Shown in pieces: positions 1-7,062 of a stretch of 11,046 nucleotides of DNA. The stretch covers positions 1-11,046 of the forward strand of contig DCKO01000074.1 of NCBI GenBank assembly GCA_002320665.1. Direction: 5' to 3'. Within the stretch, counting starts at the first letter, position 1; the number at the start of each line of letters is the position of its first letter. Both the position numbers and the translations under genes were made by a program. Source of the stretch: Micavibrio sp. UBA1672 (GTDB taxonomy: Bacteria; Pseudomonadota; Alphaproteobacteria; Micavibrionales; Micavibrionaceae). The notes beneath the pieces are model-generated. The model was not told where the DNA came from and ran no database searches. It saw only the letters and a list, made by a program, of their open reading frames with translations.

Positions 1-853
1 CGTCTTCTGCTTTCAGGTAAATTGTAAGCCCCTGATCCCTGACCCAGCATAAATAATTGCCTTCTGCGCCAAGCTTGCCAATGAGGTTGCCTTTTGAAAC
101 CTCACCAAGAACTGTGCAGAAACGATCTTTCCCCGCCAGAAGATAGGGGTGCTGTGCCATGGCCTCGACAATCTTTGCGCAAGATGTTGCTCGTTTATCG
201 GACAGGATGTCAGGATTTAAAAACTTTGAAAACCCCAGTGCCAAATTCTTAAGCGGGATTGATGGATTAGGCACGGAGCAGCCATCTGTGCCTGAGCTTA
301 CTTTTGAAATATCCATTTCCACCATCTCGGAAATAGCGCTATAGACACCATTTTGCACCGGATGGTCCAAAGAAACATAGTCCTTGATATCATAGTCCAG
401 ATGAATAGCTGTACTGAGCATGCCGCTATGTTTCCCCGAGCAATCACTGAGCAAGCCTGTCATGTCCTCATCATTTTTGATCATCTCGTGGGCGCGAGCC
501 TCATTGATGGATAAATGCCCGCCACAATGCAGATCTGCCTTGCTTAGTCCGATTTTCTTAAGCCAGTTTTCAACCTTTTCAATATGGATGTCTTCAGCAT
601 TATGAGAGGCGCAAGCCAGCGCAATTTCCTCAGATCCCAGATCAAAGGCCTCCACAGCGCCGCTTTCGACAAAGGCGATCGTTTGCAAGGGTTTCAGGGT
701 TGAGCGCGGTGAAATAGGGCGCTCCATATCACCCCAGCCCTCAATAATTAGGCCATCCTTATCCATGATAATGGCATGAACCAGATGAGAGCTTTCCAAA
801 GAATTTCCACGCGTAACATGAACTTTTAAAGGGCTTGTATTTATGCTTGCCAT
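1..853 (-). CDS. L-asparaginase II family protein, 3' end cut by window edge
   Basis: Translating the minus strand from ATG at 853-851 gives 284 uninterrupted codons that run off the left edge. The protein matches the asparaginase II family (Rhizobium etli AnsA type), which hydrolyses L-asparagine to aspartate and ammonia, probably in the cytoplasm; no signal peptide is visible. Family landmarks in order are RSTLKPLQ (residues 50-57, with the Ser-x-x-Lys pair S51/K54), ALACASH (78-84), DCSGKHSGM (137-145), SGTDGCSVP (187-195) and GKLGAEG (259-265). C138, K141 and C192 line up with the metal-site residues of the R. etli enzyme, as I recall them. Family members are about 330-345 residues, so roughly 50 are missing here. 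A weak purine-rich site (AAGGCGGGA) precedes the ATG. The gene is divergent from the secretion operon. The family is well supported; the true substrate is not tested. Confidence 0.9.
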   Translation of the reverse strand, partial: MASINTSPLKVHVTRGNSLESSHLVHAIIMDKDGLIIEGWGDMERPISPRSTLKPLQTIAFVESGAVEAFDLGSEEIALACASHNAEDIHIEKVENWLKKIGLSKADLHCGGHLSINEARAHEMIKNDEDMTGLLSDCSGKHSGMLSTAIHLDYDIKDYVSLDHPVQNGVYSAISEMVEMDISKVSSGTDGCSVPNPSIPLKNLALGFSKFLNPDILSDKRATSCAKIVEAMAQHPYLLAGKDRFCTVLGEVSKGNLIGKLGAEGNYLCWVRDQGLTIYLKAED

Positions 854-998
854 TGTATCCCGCCTTGTTAATATAGCCTCATTCCTAAATGAACATATTT
901 ATGGTGGAGAAACAATAATATTCATGGTTCGTTAAGTCTTTCATGTTACCTATGCTTATGTCTCCCGTTTTCTCGGGACTTTCCATTTGAAGAACCTC

Positions 999-1027
999 TT
1001 GCAAAGTGTTCAAAAAAAAGGCATAAA
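999..1027 (+). promoter_or_regulatory. possible sigma-70 promoter for the secretion operon
   Basis: TTGCAA at 999-1004 and CATAAA at 1022-1027 are separated by 17 bases. Each matches the consensus at only about four of six positions, and the region is AT-rich, so chance is a real alternative. The position suits transcription of the tolC-like gene with a leader of about 60 bases. Confidence 0.22.
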
Positions 1028-1077
1028 GTTAATGGTAATAACCGTGAATAACTTTATTTTTGGAGTTTCTCGTTATT

Positions 1078-1087
1078 AAGGTAAGGA
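1078..1087 (+). promoter_or_regulatory. ribosome binding site that favours the GTG start at 1096
   Basis: AAGGTAAGGA lies 8 bases before GTG at 1096, a normal spacing. The in-frame TTG at 1060 has no such site upstream. Starting at 1096 also places a clean signal peptide at the very N-terminus. Confidence 0.6.
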
Positions 1088-1095
1088 TTAAAATC

Positions 1096-2490
1096 GTGAC
1101 TTTTGGTAAAAAACTAAGATTTCTATGTTTAACAACGGCTCTTTCTGCCGGTTTGATGGTTGGTTCTGCTGCGACGCGCGCGGATGAAGATCAGAAAATG
1201 TCACTGAGAGACGCGCTTGCCGTCGGCGTAGCAACAAACCCTGAATATGGTACAGTCGCCGCCAGCCGCAGAGCAACTGACGAAGAGCTTGAGCAAGGCG
1301 AGGCTTTGTTCCTTCCTTCATTGGATTTAAACGGTGATGCAGGCTTTGAACATAGTGACGATATCAGCACCAGAGCAGGTTCTGGCGATGATGAGGAAAA
1401 TCTATGGCGTAAAGAAGTCGGATTAACGCTGACACAAATGCTTTTTGATGGCTGGGAAGCTTATTACGAAGTACAGCGTCAAGAAGCACGCGTGATGTCT
1501 TCTGCGCACCGCGTTCGTGAAACAGCCGAACTTGTCGGTCTGGCAATTGTTGAATCATATCTTGAAGTACTGCGCCAGCGCCAGCTTCTTATGATTGCTG
1601 AGCAAAATGTGCGTGATCATATTGGTATTATGGAACAAATAAATGCAGGCATCGAGGCAGGCCGTTCAACACGCGCTGATGGTGAACAAGCCAGAGCAAG
1701 ACTTGCTTCTGCCAAGGCTACAGCCGCTAATACGCGTCAGGCCCTTAGAAACGCCGAAGCCAATTACTTGCAAGAGGTTGGTGATAAGCCGGGCAGCCTG
1801 ATCTTGCCGGAGATTCCATTGGACTTGCTGGAAGCGGATGTTGAAGAAGAAGTATTGAAAACATTGGCACATAGCCCGACTCTGGATATTTTTGCCTCTG
1901 ATATCGAAGTTGCCTATGCCGAAGCACAGGGTACAAAATCAACCTATTACCCTCAGCTAGATGTTCAGCTCAATGCCCGTACAGGACACGATCTTGGTGG
2001 CGTGCACGGACGTGATACCAGCGCATCGGCTCTGGTTGTGATGAACTGGAACCTATATCGCGGCGGCGCAGATGTTGCGCGTGCCCGTGAATTTGTTCAC
2101 CGTCACCAGCAAACAAAAGAAGCCCATGCCGAAGCCGCACGTAGTGTTGAAAATGATGTTCGCCAGACATGGGCCAGCATGGAAGCATCCCGTGATCGCG
2201 CAGCGCAGTTCAAATCTCAGGTTGCTGCCAATAGCGAGGTCGTAAAGGCGTATAAAGACCAATTCAATCTGGATCGCAGAACATTGCTTGACGTTTTGGA
2301 CTCTCAAAACGAGCTTTTCGTTTCAAAGAGTAACGCGGTAAACTCCGAGTTCCTTGAAATGCTTGCTGTTTACAGACTTCTGGCACTAAAGGGTGATCTT
2401 CTTCCATCTATGGGCGTGGAATATCCTCGTGAAACTCTAGTTGATGCTGATGATAAATGGTCTTATAAAGAACGCCAGAAAGCACGCTAG
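1096..2490 (+). CDS. TolC family type I secretion outer membrane protein
   Basis: This 464-residue protein is the outer-membrane channel of a type I secretion system. A trimer would form the beta-barrel and periplasmic tunnel through which cargo leaves the cell. Residues 1-29 are a signal peptide: basic GKKLR, a hydrophobic stretch, then a probable cut after ATRA. Two outer-membrane-efflux (OEP) repeats follow at about 40-220 and 240-430. Landmarks include FLPSLDLNG in repeat one, STYYPQLDVQLNA and NWNLYRGGAD in repeat two, and RRTLLDVLDSQNELF near the end; the last two are typical of type I secretion TolC proteins. Length fits the family. The frame is open back to TTG 1060, but GTG 1096 has the better ribosome site and signal peptide. 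The next gene follows after 43 bases with no terminator between. By analogy with the Lap system it would be the LapE component. Confidence 0.93.
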   Translation: MTFGKKLRFLCLTTALSAGLMVGSAATRADEDQKMSLRDALAVGVATNPEYGTVAASRRATDEELEQGEALFLPSLDLNGDAGFEHSDDISTRAGSGDDEENLWRKEVGLTLTQMLFDGWEAYYEVQRQEARVMSSAHRVRETAELVGLAIVESYLEVLRQRQLLMIAEQNVRDHIGIMEQINAGIEAGRSTRADGEQARARLASAKATAANTRQALRNAEANYLQEVGDKPGSLILPEIPLDLLEADVEEEVLKTLAHSPTLDIFASDIEVAYAEAQGTKSTYYPQLDVQLNARTGHDLGGVHGRDTSASALVVMNWNLYRGGADVARAREFVHRHQQTKEAHAEAARSVENDVRQTWASMEASRDRAAQFKSQVAANSEVVKAYKDQFNLDRRTLLDVLDSQNELFVSKSNAVNSEFLEMLAVYRLLALKGDLLPSMGVEYPRETLVDADDKWSYKERQKAR

Positions 2491-2533
2491 TAATTCTACT
2501 GGCCTGCTTAACGGAAAATAGGACTATATAGAC

Positions 2534-4849
2534 GTGTCTAAAACATCCAAACCGAGTACAGCAAAAGGTAAAACTTCTAAAAAAGCTGAAGCCGCTGATG
2601 CGCAAAAAGCTGGCCGCGAAAAAGCAGGTGAAAGCTGGCCGTTACAGGCTGATCGCATGGCAATCCAAAGCCCCCTAGTCGAATGTTTGCGCATTATGGC
2701 CGGACATTATGGCCGCCGGATCAGCGCTTCTTCCCTGACATCCGGTTTACCGATCCCGCCAGAAGGCATCACTCCGGCCCTGTTTATCCGCGCTGCTGAA
2801 CGCGCTGATTTACAAGCAAGATTGATAGAACGTTCTTTGGAATCCCTCACAATTGCGCCAAATTTACCTTGTGTCTTGTCCTTAGAGCACGGTCAGGCCT
2901 GCATTTTGTGGGAAATCGAAGCTACGGGCACGAATAAGAAGACAAAAAATAAAAAAGAAGCGCTGCTTAATGTCAGCGATAAAACAAAATTCACAGTGCA
3001 GTTTCCTGAAACCAGCGATGAAAAACAAACACTGACCCTCGCTGAGCTAAGAGATATCTACACAGGCTATGCATTTTTCTTAAGACCCACGGCCAGAGTT
3101 GATGAACGCGCAGGGCCAGCAGAGATCGATAATGCACGTGACTGGTTTTGGTCGGTTTTCAAGAAAAACAAAACAATCTACGGCGAAGTTGCAATTGCCG
3201 CACTGATGATCAACTTCTTTGGTCTCGCGAGTTCACTGTTCATTATGAATGTGTATGACCGCGTTGTACCGAATAATGCGATTGATACATTATGGGCGCT
3301 GTCTATAGGGATTTTGATTGTTTACATCACAGATTTCCTGCTGCGAAATCTCAGAGCACATTTCCTTGATCATGCAGGTAAAAAGGCCGATGTCAAAATC
3401 TCTGCGGCCCTATTCGAGCAAATTATGGGCATGACCATGAGCGCCCGCCCCGCTAGTGCAGGGGTTATGGCTAGCCATATGAAAGAATTCGAGATGCTGC
3501 GGGATTTCTTTACCTCTGCAACACTAGCGGCCCTGATTGATCTACCCTTTATCTTTGTCTTTATCGGTGTAATTGCAATGCTTGGCGGTCCGATTGCTTT
3601 TGTTCCCTTGGCAGCAATCCCTCTTGTTGTCGGTATGGGTTTTTACCTGCAAAAGCCTTTGAGCAAAGTCACCCGCGAATCCATGCATGAGAGCGCCTTG
3701 AAAAATGCGCTTTTATTCGAAACCATCACAGGTCTTGAAACCGTCAAAGTCCAAGCCGCCGAAGGCCACGTGCAGCGCAACTGGGAAGAATTAACAGAAA
3801 AAGCTTCCAGAACAGCTGTAAAATCCCGCCAGATTTCAGCCTTCGCCCAGAACTGGGCAACATTGATCCAGCAACTCGTAAGCGTTGGCATCGTTATTGT
3901 CGGTGTTTTCCTGATCAAGGAAGCTTATATCACACAAGGCGCTTTGATTGCCTGCGTGATCCTGTCAGGCCGTGCAATGGGGCCTTTGGCACAGATCGCC
4001 GGTCTTATGACACGCCTCAATCAATCTCGCGAGGCCTTGAAACAGCTTGATGATCTGATGAAGCGTGATGTTGAGCGTCCGGCTGGTAAGCATTTCGTAA
4101 GCCTTGGTCACGTTGAAGGCCGCGTAGAATTCCGTGATGTCGTCTTTAGCTATCCAAACCAGCAAAAACCGTCCCTGAACCATGTCAGCTTCACCATACA
4201 ACCGGGCGAGCGCGTTGGGATTATTGGCGCTGTAGGTTCCGGTAAAACAACGCTAGAGCGTTTGCTGATCAACCTTTATGAGCCAACAAGCGGTTCTGTC
4301 CAAATTGACGGCACAGATGTCCGCCAGATTAATCCGGGTGATCTACGCCGTAATGTTGGTGCTGTTCAGCAAAGCCCACAACTTTTCTATGGCTCTGTGC
4401 GTGACAATATCACAATGGGCCACGAGACCGCGCCAGACCGCGCAGTGTTAAAAGCTGCCGAGATTTCCGGTGTGATGGAATTTTTGAAAGATTCTTCTGC
4501 CGGCCTTGATACACAAGTCGGGGAGCGAGGTGAGGCTCTATCCGGCGGTCAGCGTCAAGCCGTGGCAATTGCGCGCGCGCTATTGTATGATCCACCAATC
4601 CTGATTCTGGACGAGCCGACAGCTTCCATGGATCCGGCTTCCGAGAATCGTTTGCTAAAACGCCTCCATGCTATTTGTCAGGATAAGACTGCCATCCTGA
4701 TCACACATAAAGGCTCGATGCTGGCACTGGTTGATAAGCTGATTTTGATCGATCACGGACGCATTGTGGCATTTGGGCCAAAAGACGAAGTAATCCGTAA
4801 ACTTCAAGCTCGTGAATACGGTACAGCAGCAGAGAAAACAGATGTCTAA
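2534..4849 (+). CDS. type I secretion ABC transporter, LapB/LssB type, with degenerate C39 domain
   Basis: This 771-residue protein is an inner-membrane exporter with fused permease and ATPase; two copies would pump an unfolded cargo protein into the channel. A basic, low-complexity N-terminus (1-40) precedes a C39 peptidase-like domain (about 43-188). There the usual catalytic Cys position seems to be Pro (SPLVECL, residues 46-52), so it should bind cargo, not cut it. Membrane segments lie at about 216-240, 252-270, 328-349, 352-372 and 440-485. The ATPase domain has Walker A GAVGSGKTT (565-573), signature LSGGQRQ (669-675), Walker B ILILDEPT (689-696) and the H-loop histidine (725), all intact. 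The GTG start has TAGGA at 2519-2523, slightly far upstream; the next ATG (codon 42) has no site. The layout fits the LapB/LssB family, whose known cargoes are large adhesins and RTX proteins. Confidence 0.93.
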   Translation: MSKTSKPSTAKGKTSKKAEAADAQKAGREKAGESWPLQADRMAIQSPLVECLRIMAGHYGRRISASSLTSGLPIPPEGITPALFIRAAERADLQARLIERSLESLTIAPNLPCVLSLEHGQACILWEIEATGTNKKTKNKKEALLNVSDKTKFTVQFPETSDEKQTLTLAELRDIYTGYAFFLRPTARVDERAGPAEIDNARDWFWSVFKKNKTIYGEVAIAALMINFFGLASSLFIMNVYDRVVPNNAIDTLWALSIGILIVYITDFLLRNLRAHFLDHAGKKADVKISAALFEQIMGMTMSARPASAGVMASHMKEFEMLRDFFTSATLAALIDLPFIFVFIGVIAMLGGPIAFVPLAAIPLVVGMGFYLQKPLSKVTRESMHESALKNALLFETITGLETVKVQAAEGHVQRNWEELTEKASRTAVKSRQISAFAQNWATLIQQLVSVGIVIVGVFLIKEAYITQGALIACVILSGRAMGPLAQIAGLMTRLNQSREALKQLDDLMKRDVERPAGKHFVSLGHVEGRVEFRDVVFSYPNQQKPSLNHVSFTIQPGERVGIIGAVGSGKTTLERLLINLYEPTSGSVQIDGTDVRQINPGDLRRNVGAVQQSPQLFYGSVRDNITMGHETAPDRAVLKAAEISGVMEFLKDSSAGLDTQVGERGEALSGGQRQAVAIARALLYDPPILILDEPTASMDPASENRLLKRLHAICQDKTAILITHKGSMLALVDKLILIDHGRIVAFGPKDEVIRKLQAREYGTAAEKTDV

Positions 4850-6233
4850 AGAAAAGAAATCCGCAAAAGAAAAACTCCAGAGCTGGACAGCAATCAGCCA
4901 GAATAGTGAAGCTGAACAAGCAGGTATTGTAACATCTCATGCTATGAGTTTCTTTGACGTTGATGAACAAATGCCGCTTTCCAAACATCTTCTTTTGGCG
5001 GTTATTTTACTATTCTTTGTTATCTTTGTCATCTGGGCCACGTTTATTGCAGAACTGGATGAGGTAACGCGCGGTGATGGGAAAATTATTCCCTCCAGCG
5101 AAGTACAAGCCCTTCAAAGTTTGGATGCGGGTATCGTCGAGGAGTTTTTGGTCAAGGAGGGTGATGAAGTCCAGCAGGGTCAAGTGCTTGTTCGTTTGCG
5201 TGACATCGAAGCCTCATCCGATTTGGGTGCAAATCGCGCCCGTTATCTGGGTCTTTTGGCTTCGATCAAGCGCTTGCAAGCCGAGGCAGAAGGCAAAGAT
5301 AAAGTTGATTTTCCTGATGAGGTTGTAAAGGAATCACCGGAAAGTGTAACAGAAGAATTGAATGCTTTCAGGGCAAACCAATTACAGCTTAAGGGGCAGA
5401 TTAACGTTCTTGAGCAGCAAAAAGCACAAAGAGAGCAGGAGCTGGATGAATTAAACACACGTATCGGCGATTTAAAAGGCGTTATTGGCCTTCAGCGCAA
5501 GGAAATGAACATGATCGAACCTCTGGTTAGACGTGGGGCTGCGCCAGAGCTTGAATTGCTACAACTACAAAGAGGAATCAAGGAAAAGCAATCTGAGCTG
5601 AATGGTTTGCTTTCTAGTGTACCGCGTACAAAATCTGCTATCGAAGAAGCCAAAGCCAGAATGGATGAAGTGGTGCAAACCGCCCGTGCCGAAGCGCAGC
5701 AGGAGCTAGCCGCAAAATTGACCGAGATGAATGAAATTCGCGAGCGTCTGGCAGCCTTGAAAGAGCGTAAAACCCGCCGTGAAATGAAAGCCCCTGTAAG
5801 CGGCACAATACAAGAGCTGACCGTTAACACAGTAGGCGGTGTTGTGCGCGCCGGAGAGGATATCATCAAGATTGTTCCAAAAGACGATCAGTTGATCGTA
5901 GAGGCCCGAATCAAGCCAAGTGACCGCGCCTTTATCTACCCCGGACAAGAAGCTGTGATCAAAATTACCGCCTATGATTTCTCGATTTACGGTGGCTTGA
6001 GAGGTGAATTGCTCGATATTTCCGCCGATACAATCGAAGATGAAAAGGGCAATAGTTTCTATCGTGTGCGCCTACGGACCTATGAAACCGAGCTTAAGCG
6101 CAAAGGCGAAATCCTGCCGATTATTCCGGGTATGGTAACAAGCGTAGATATTCTGACGGGGAAGAAAACCGTGATGCAATATCTGATGAAGCCCCTCATC
6201 AAGACTTTGGATAATGCGATGAATGAGCGTTAG
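4842..6233 (+). CDS. HlyD family type I secretion periplasmic adaptor (LapC-like)
   Basis: This 463-residue membrane fusion protein would bridge the ABC exporter and the TolC-like channel across the periplasm. It has a cytoplasmic N-terminus, one membrane segment (about 48-70), a lipoyl-like half-motif (about 96-118), a long charged coiled coil (about 170-312), the second lipoyl half (KAPVSGTIQEL, 316-326) and a beta-barrel region. The C-terminus carries the family hallmark PGMVTSVDILTGKKTV (429-444) followed by YLMKPL. ATG at 4842 overlaps the exporter stop by 8 bases, which suggests translational coupling. A GTG at 4812 is in frame but would lengthen the overlap to 38 bases with no better ribosome site. 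The overlap and shared direction make this the third gene of one operon. Family assignment is firm; the LapC comparison is inferred from the neighbour. Confidence 0.94.
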   Translation: MSKEKKSAKEKLQSWTAISQNSEAEQAGIVTSHAMSFFDVDEQMPLSKHLLLAVILLFFVIFVIWATFIAELDEVTRGDGKIIPSSEVQALQSLDAGIVEEFLVKEGDEVQQGQVLVRLRDIEASSDLGANRARYLGLLASIKRLQAEAEGKDKVDFPDEVVKESPESVTEELNAFRANQLQLKGQINVLEQQKAQREQELDELNTRIGDLKGVIGLQRKEMNMIEPLVRRGAAPELELLQLQRGIKEKQSELNGLLSSVPRTKSAIEEAKARMDEVVQTARAEAQQELAAKLTEMNEIRERLAALKERKTRREMKAPVSGTIQELTVNTVGGVVRAGEDIIKIVPKDDQLIVEARIKPSDRAFIYPGQEAVIKITAYDFSIYGGLRGELLDISADTIEDEKGNSFYRVRLRTYETELKRKGEILPIIPGMVTSVDILTGKKTVMQYLMKPLIKTLDNAMNER

Positions 6234-6383
6234 TTTTTATGCCGATTTTCCGCAGAAATACTTGCATACCATACAAAACAGCCCTATTAATGCTTTTATA
6301 ATTATTTTTAAGTATGATTTTCCCGCATACAAGCTTTATAGGCCGTATGCAAATTTGTTTAACCAATAAAAGGAGAGACCACC
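6234..6383 (+). promoter_or_regulatory. infC upstream region with promoter candidates and possible structured leader
   Basis: This AT-rich 150-base spacer should contain the infC promoter and 5' leader. A perfect TATAAT lies at 6297-6302, with no good -35. Another candidate is TTGCAT (6262-6267) and TATTAA (6285-6290) with a 17-base gap. Downstream, GCATAC (6325-6330) and GTATGC (6345-6350) can pair around a 14-base loop. An upstream TGCATAC (6263-6269) can pair with the same right arm (6345-6351). No terminator for the secretion operon was seen, so read-through into infC is possible. Confidence 0.4.
6371..6375 (+). promoter_or_regulatory. strong Shine-Dalgarno that fixes the ATT start of infC
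   Basis: AGGAG, within AAAAGGAGAG, sits 8 bases before ATT at 6384. No ATG, GTG or TTG in the infC frame lies at a suitable distance. The site decides the start and shows that ATG 6489, which has no comparable site position in the family, is internal. Confidence 0.85.
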
Positions 6384-6929
6384 ATTTCTAGACCAACAAG
6401 ATCAGGCCCGCCAAGAAAAGATGATGGGCCAAACATCAATGATAGAATTCAAGCTGAAAAAATACGCCTTATTGACTCCGAGGGAGAAATGAAAGGCATT
6501 TTTGCTACTGATAAAGCCGTTGAGATGGCATATGATGAAGGTCTGGATCTAGTTGAGGTTTCTCCGAATGCCGATCCGCCGGTATGCAAAATCATGGATT
6601 ACGGCAAGTATAAATACGAACAGCAGAAAAAAGCTTCCGAAGCCCGTAAAAAGCAAAAAACAGTCGATATCAAAGAAGTCAAAATCAGTCCGCGAATTGA
6701 AAAACATGACTATGACGTCAAAATGCGTAATGCCAAGCGCTTCCTTGAAAATGGAGACAAGGTCAAAGTTACTATGCGCTTGCGTGGCCGTGAAATGGCG
6801 CATCAGGAAATTGGTTTTAATTTGCTGAACCAGATGATCGAGGAACTGGATGAGTTTTCGAGTGTCGAGCAAAAGCCTAAGCTTGAAGGACGCCAAATGA
6901 TTATGGTTCTGTCCTCATCGGTTTCATAA
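6384..6929 (+). CDS. infC: translation initiation factor IF3, starting at ATT
   Basis: IF3 binds the 30S subunit, keeps it apart from 50S and checks start-codon and initiator-tRNA pairing. Read from ATT at 6384, the protein has 181 residues, a normal length. The N-domain (about 17-88) has NINDRIQAEKIRLID (17-31) and VCKIMDYGKYKYEQQ, which leads into a lysine-rich linker. The C-domain (about 94-179) has HDYDVKMRNAKRFLENGDKV and MRLRGREMAHQE. The first in-frame ATG, at 6489, is codon 36 and would remove the conserved start of the N-domain. ATT is the known start of E. coli infC, where IF3 represses its own message by rejecting the poor start codon; the same control is inferred here. Usual neighbours thrS, rpmI and rplT are not adjacent in this window. 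Confidence 0.96.
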   Translation: MSRPTRSGPPRKDDGPNINDRIQAEKIRLIDSEGEMKGIFATDKAVEMAYDEGLDLVEVSPNADPPVCKIMDYGKYKYEQQKKASEARKKQKTVDIKEVKISPRIEKHDYDVKMRNAKRFLENGDKVKVTMRLRGREMAHQEIGFNLLNQMIEELDEFSSVEQKPKLEGRQMIMVLSSSVS

Positions 6930-7062
6930 GCAACTCTGATACCTTATCTATTTTAGTCTCTTCTAATTCACCCGATAAAGCCATTGCTTTTCGCGGATAA
7001 TTGACGTATCTATCTAGACTTAATCAGTTTTCTTAATAACCTCGAATTGGCGCCAACTAGAT

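Larger units (their letters stand above)
854..1095. other. divergent intergenic region between asparaginase and tolC-like gene
   Basis: This 242-base spacer must carry the start signals for two divergent genes. It is AT-rich and has no convincing ORF. It holds a short GC-rich inverted repeat, TCCCG at 963-967 with CGGGA at 974-978 around a six-base loop, with no T-run on either side; it could be an operator half-site pair or chance. A loose repeat of GAACAT (891-896) and ATGGTTC (924-930) is also present. No strong sigma-70 promoter was seen on the minus side. Confidence 0.5.

Noticed and set aside
420..605. Plus-strand ORFs at 159-344 and 420-605
   Set aside because: They lie wholly inside the well-supported minus-strand asparaginase gene and their proteins resemble no family I know.
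960..980. GC-rich inverted repeat TCCCG/CGGGA as a terminator
   Set aside because: The stem is only five base pairs and no T-run follows on either strand. It also lies between two divergent starts, where no terminator is needed.
1060..1095. Longer N-terminus of the TolC-like protein from TTG 1060
   Set aside because: There is no ribosome site before 1060, and the added twelve residues would move the signal peptide away from the N-terminus.
4812..4841. GTG 4812 as start of the HlyD-type gene
   Set aside because: It lies deeper inside the exporter gene with no better ribosome site; ATG 4842 gives a usual short overlap.
5492..5869. 125-codon minus-strand ORF inside the HlyD-type gene
   Set aside because: It is Ser-rich antisense translation of the coiled coil and has no family features; the plus-strand gene explains the region.
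6489..6491. ATG 6489 as the infC start
   Set aside because: It would remove 35 residues, including conserved N-domain sequence that is clearly coded upstream.
6549..6896. 115-codon minus-strand ORF inside infC
   Set aside because: It is the antisense shadow of a well-conserved IF3 gene; the Phe-rich sequence comes from antisense reading of lysine codons.
6977..6991. AAAGC-CATT-GCTTT hairpin after infC as a terminator
   Set aside because: The stem is five weak pairs with only one extra T after it and is not convincing.
7001..7006. TTGACG as a -35 box for cvpA
   Set aside because: No -10-like hexamer lies 16-18 bases downstream.
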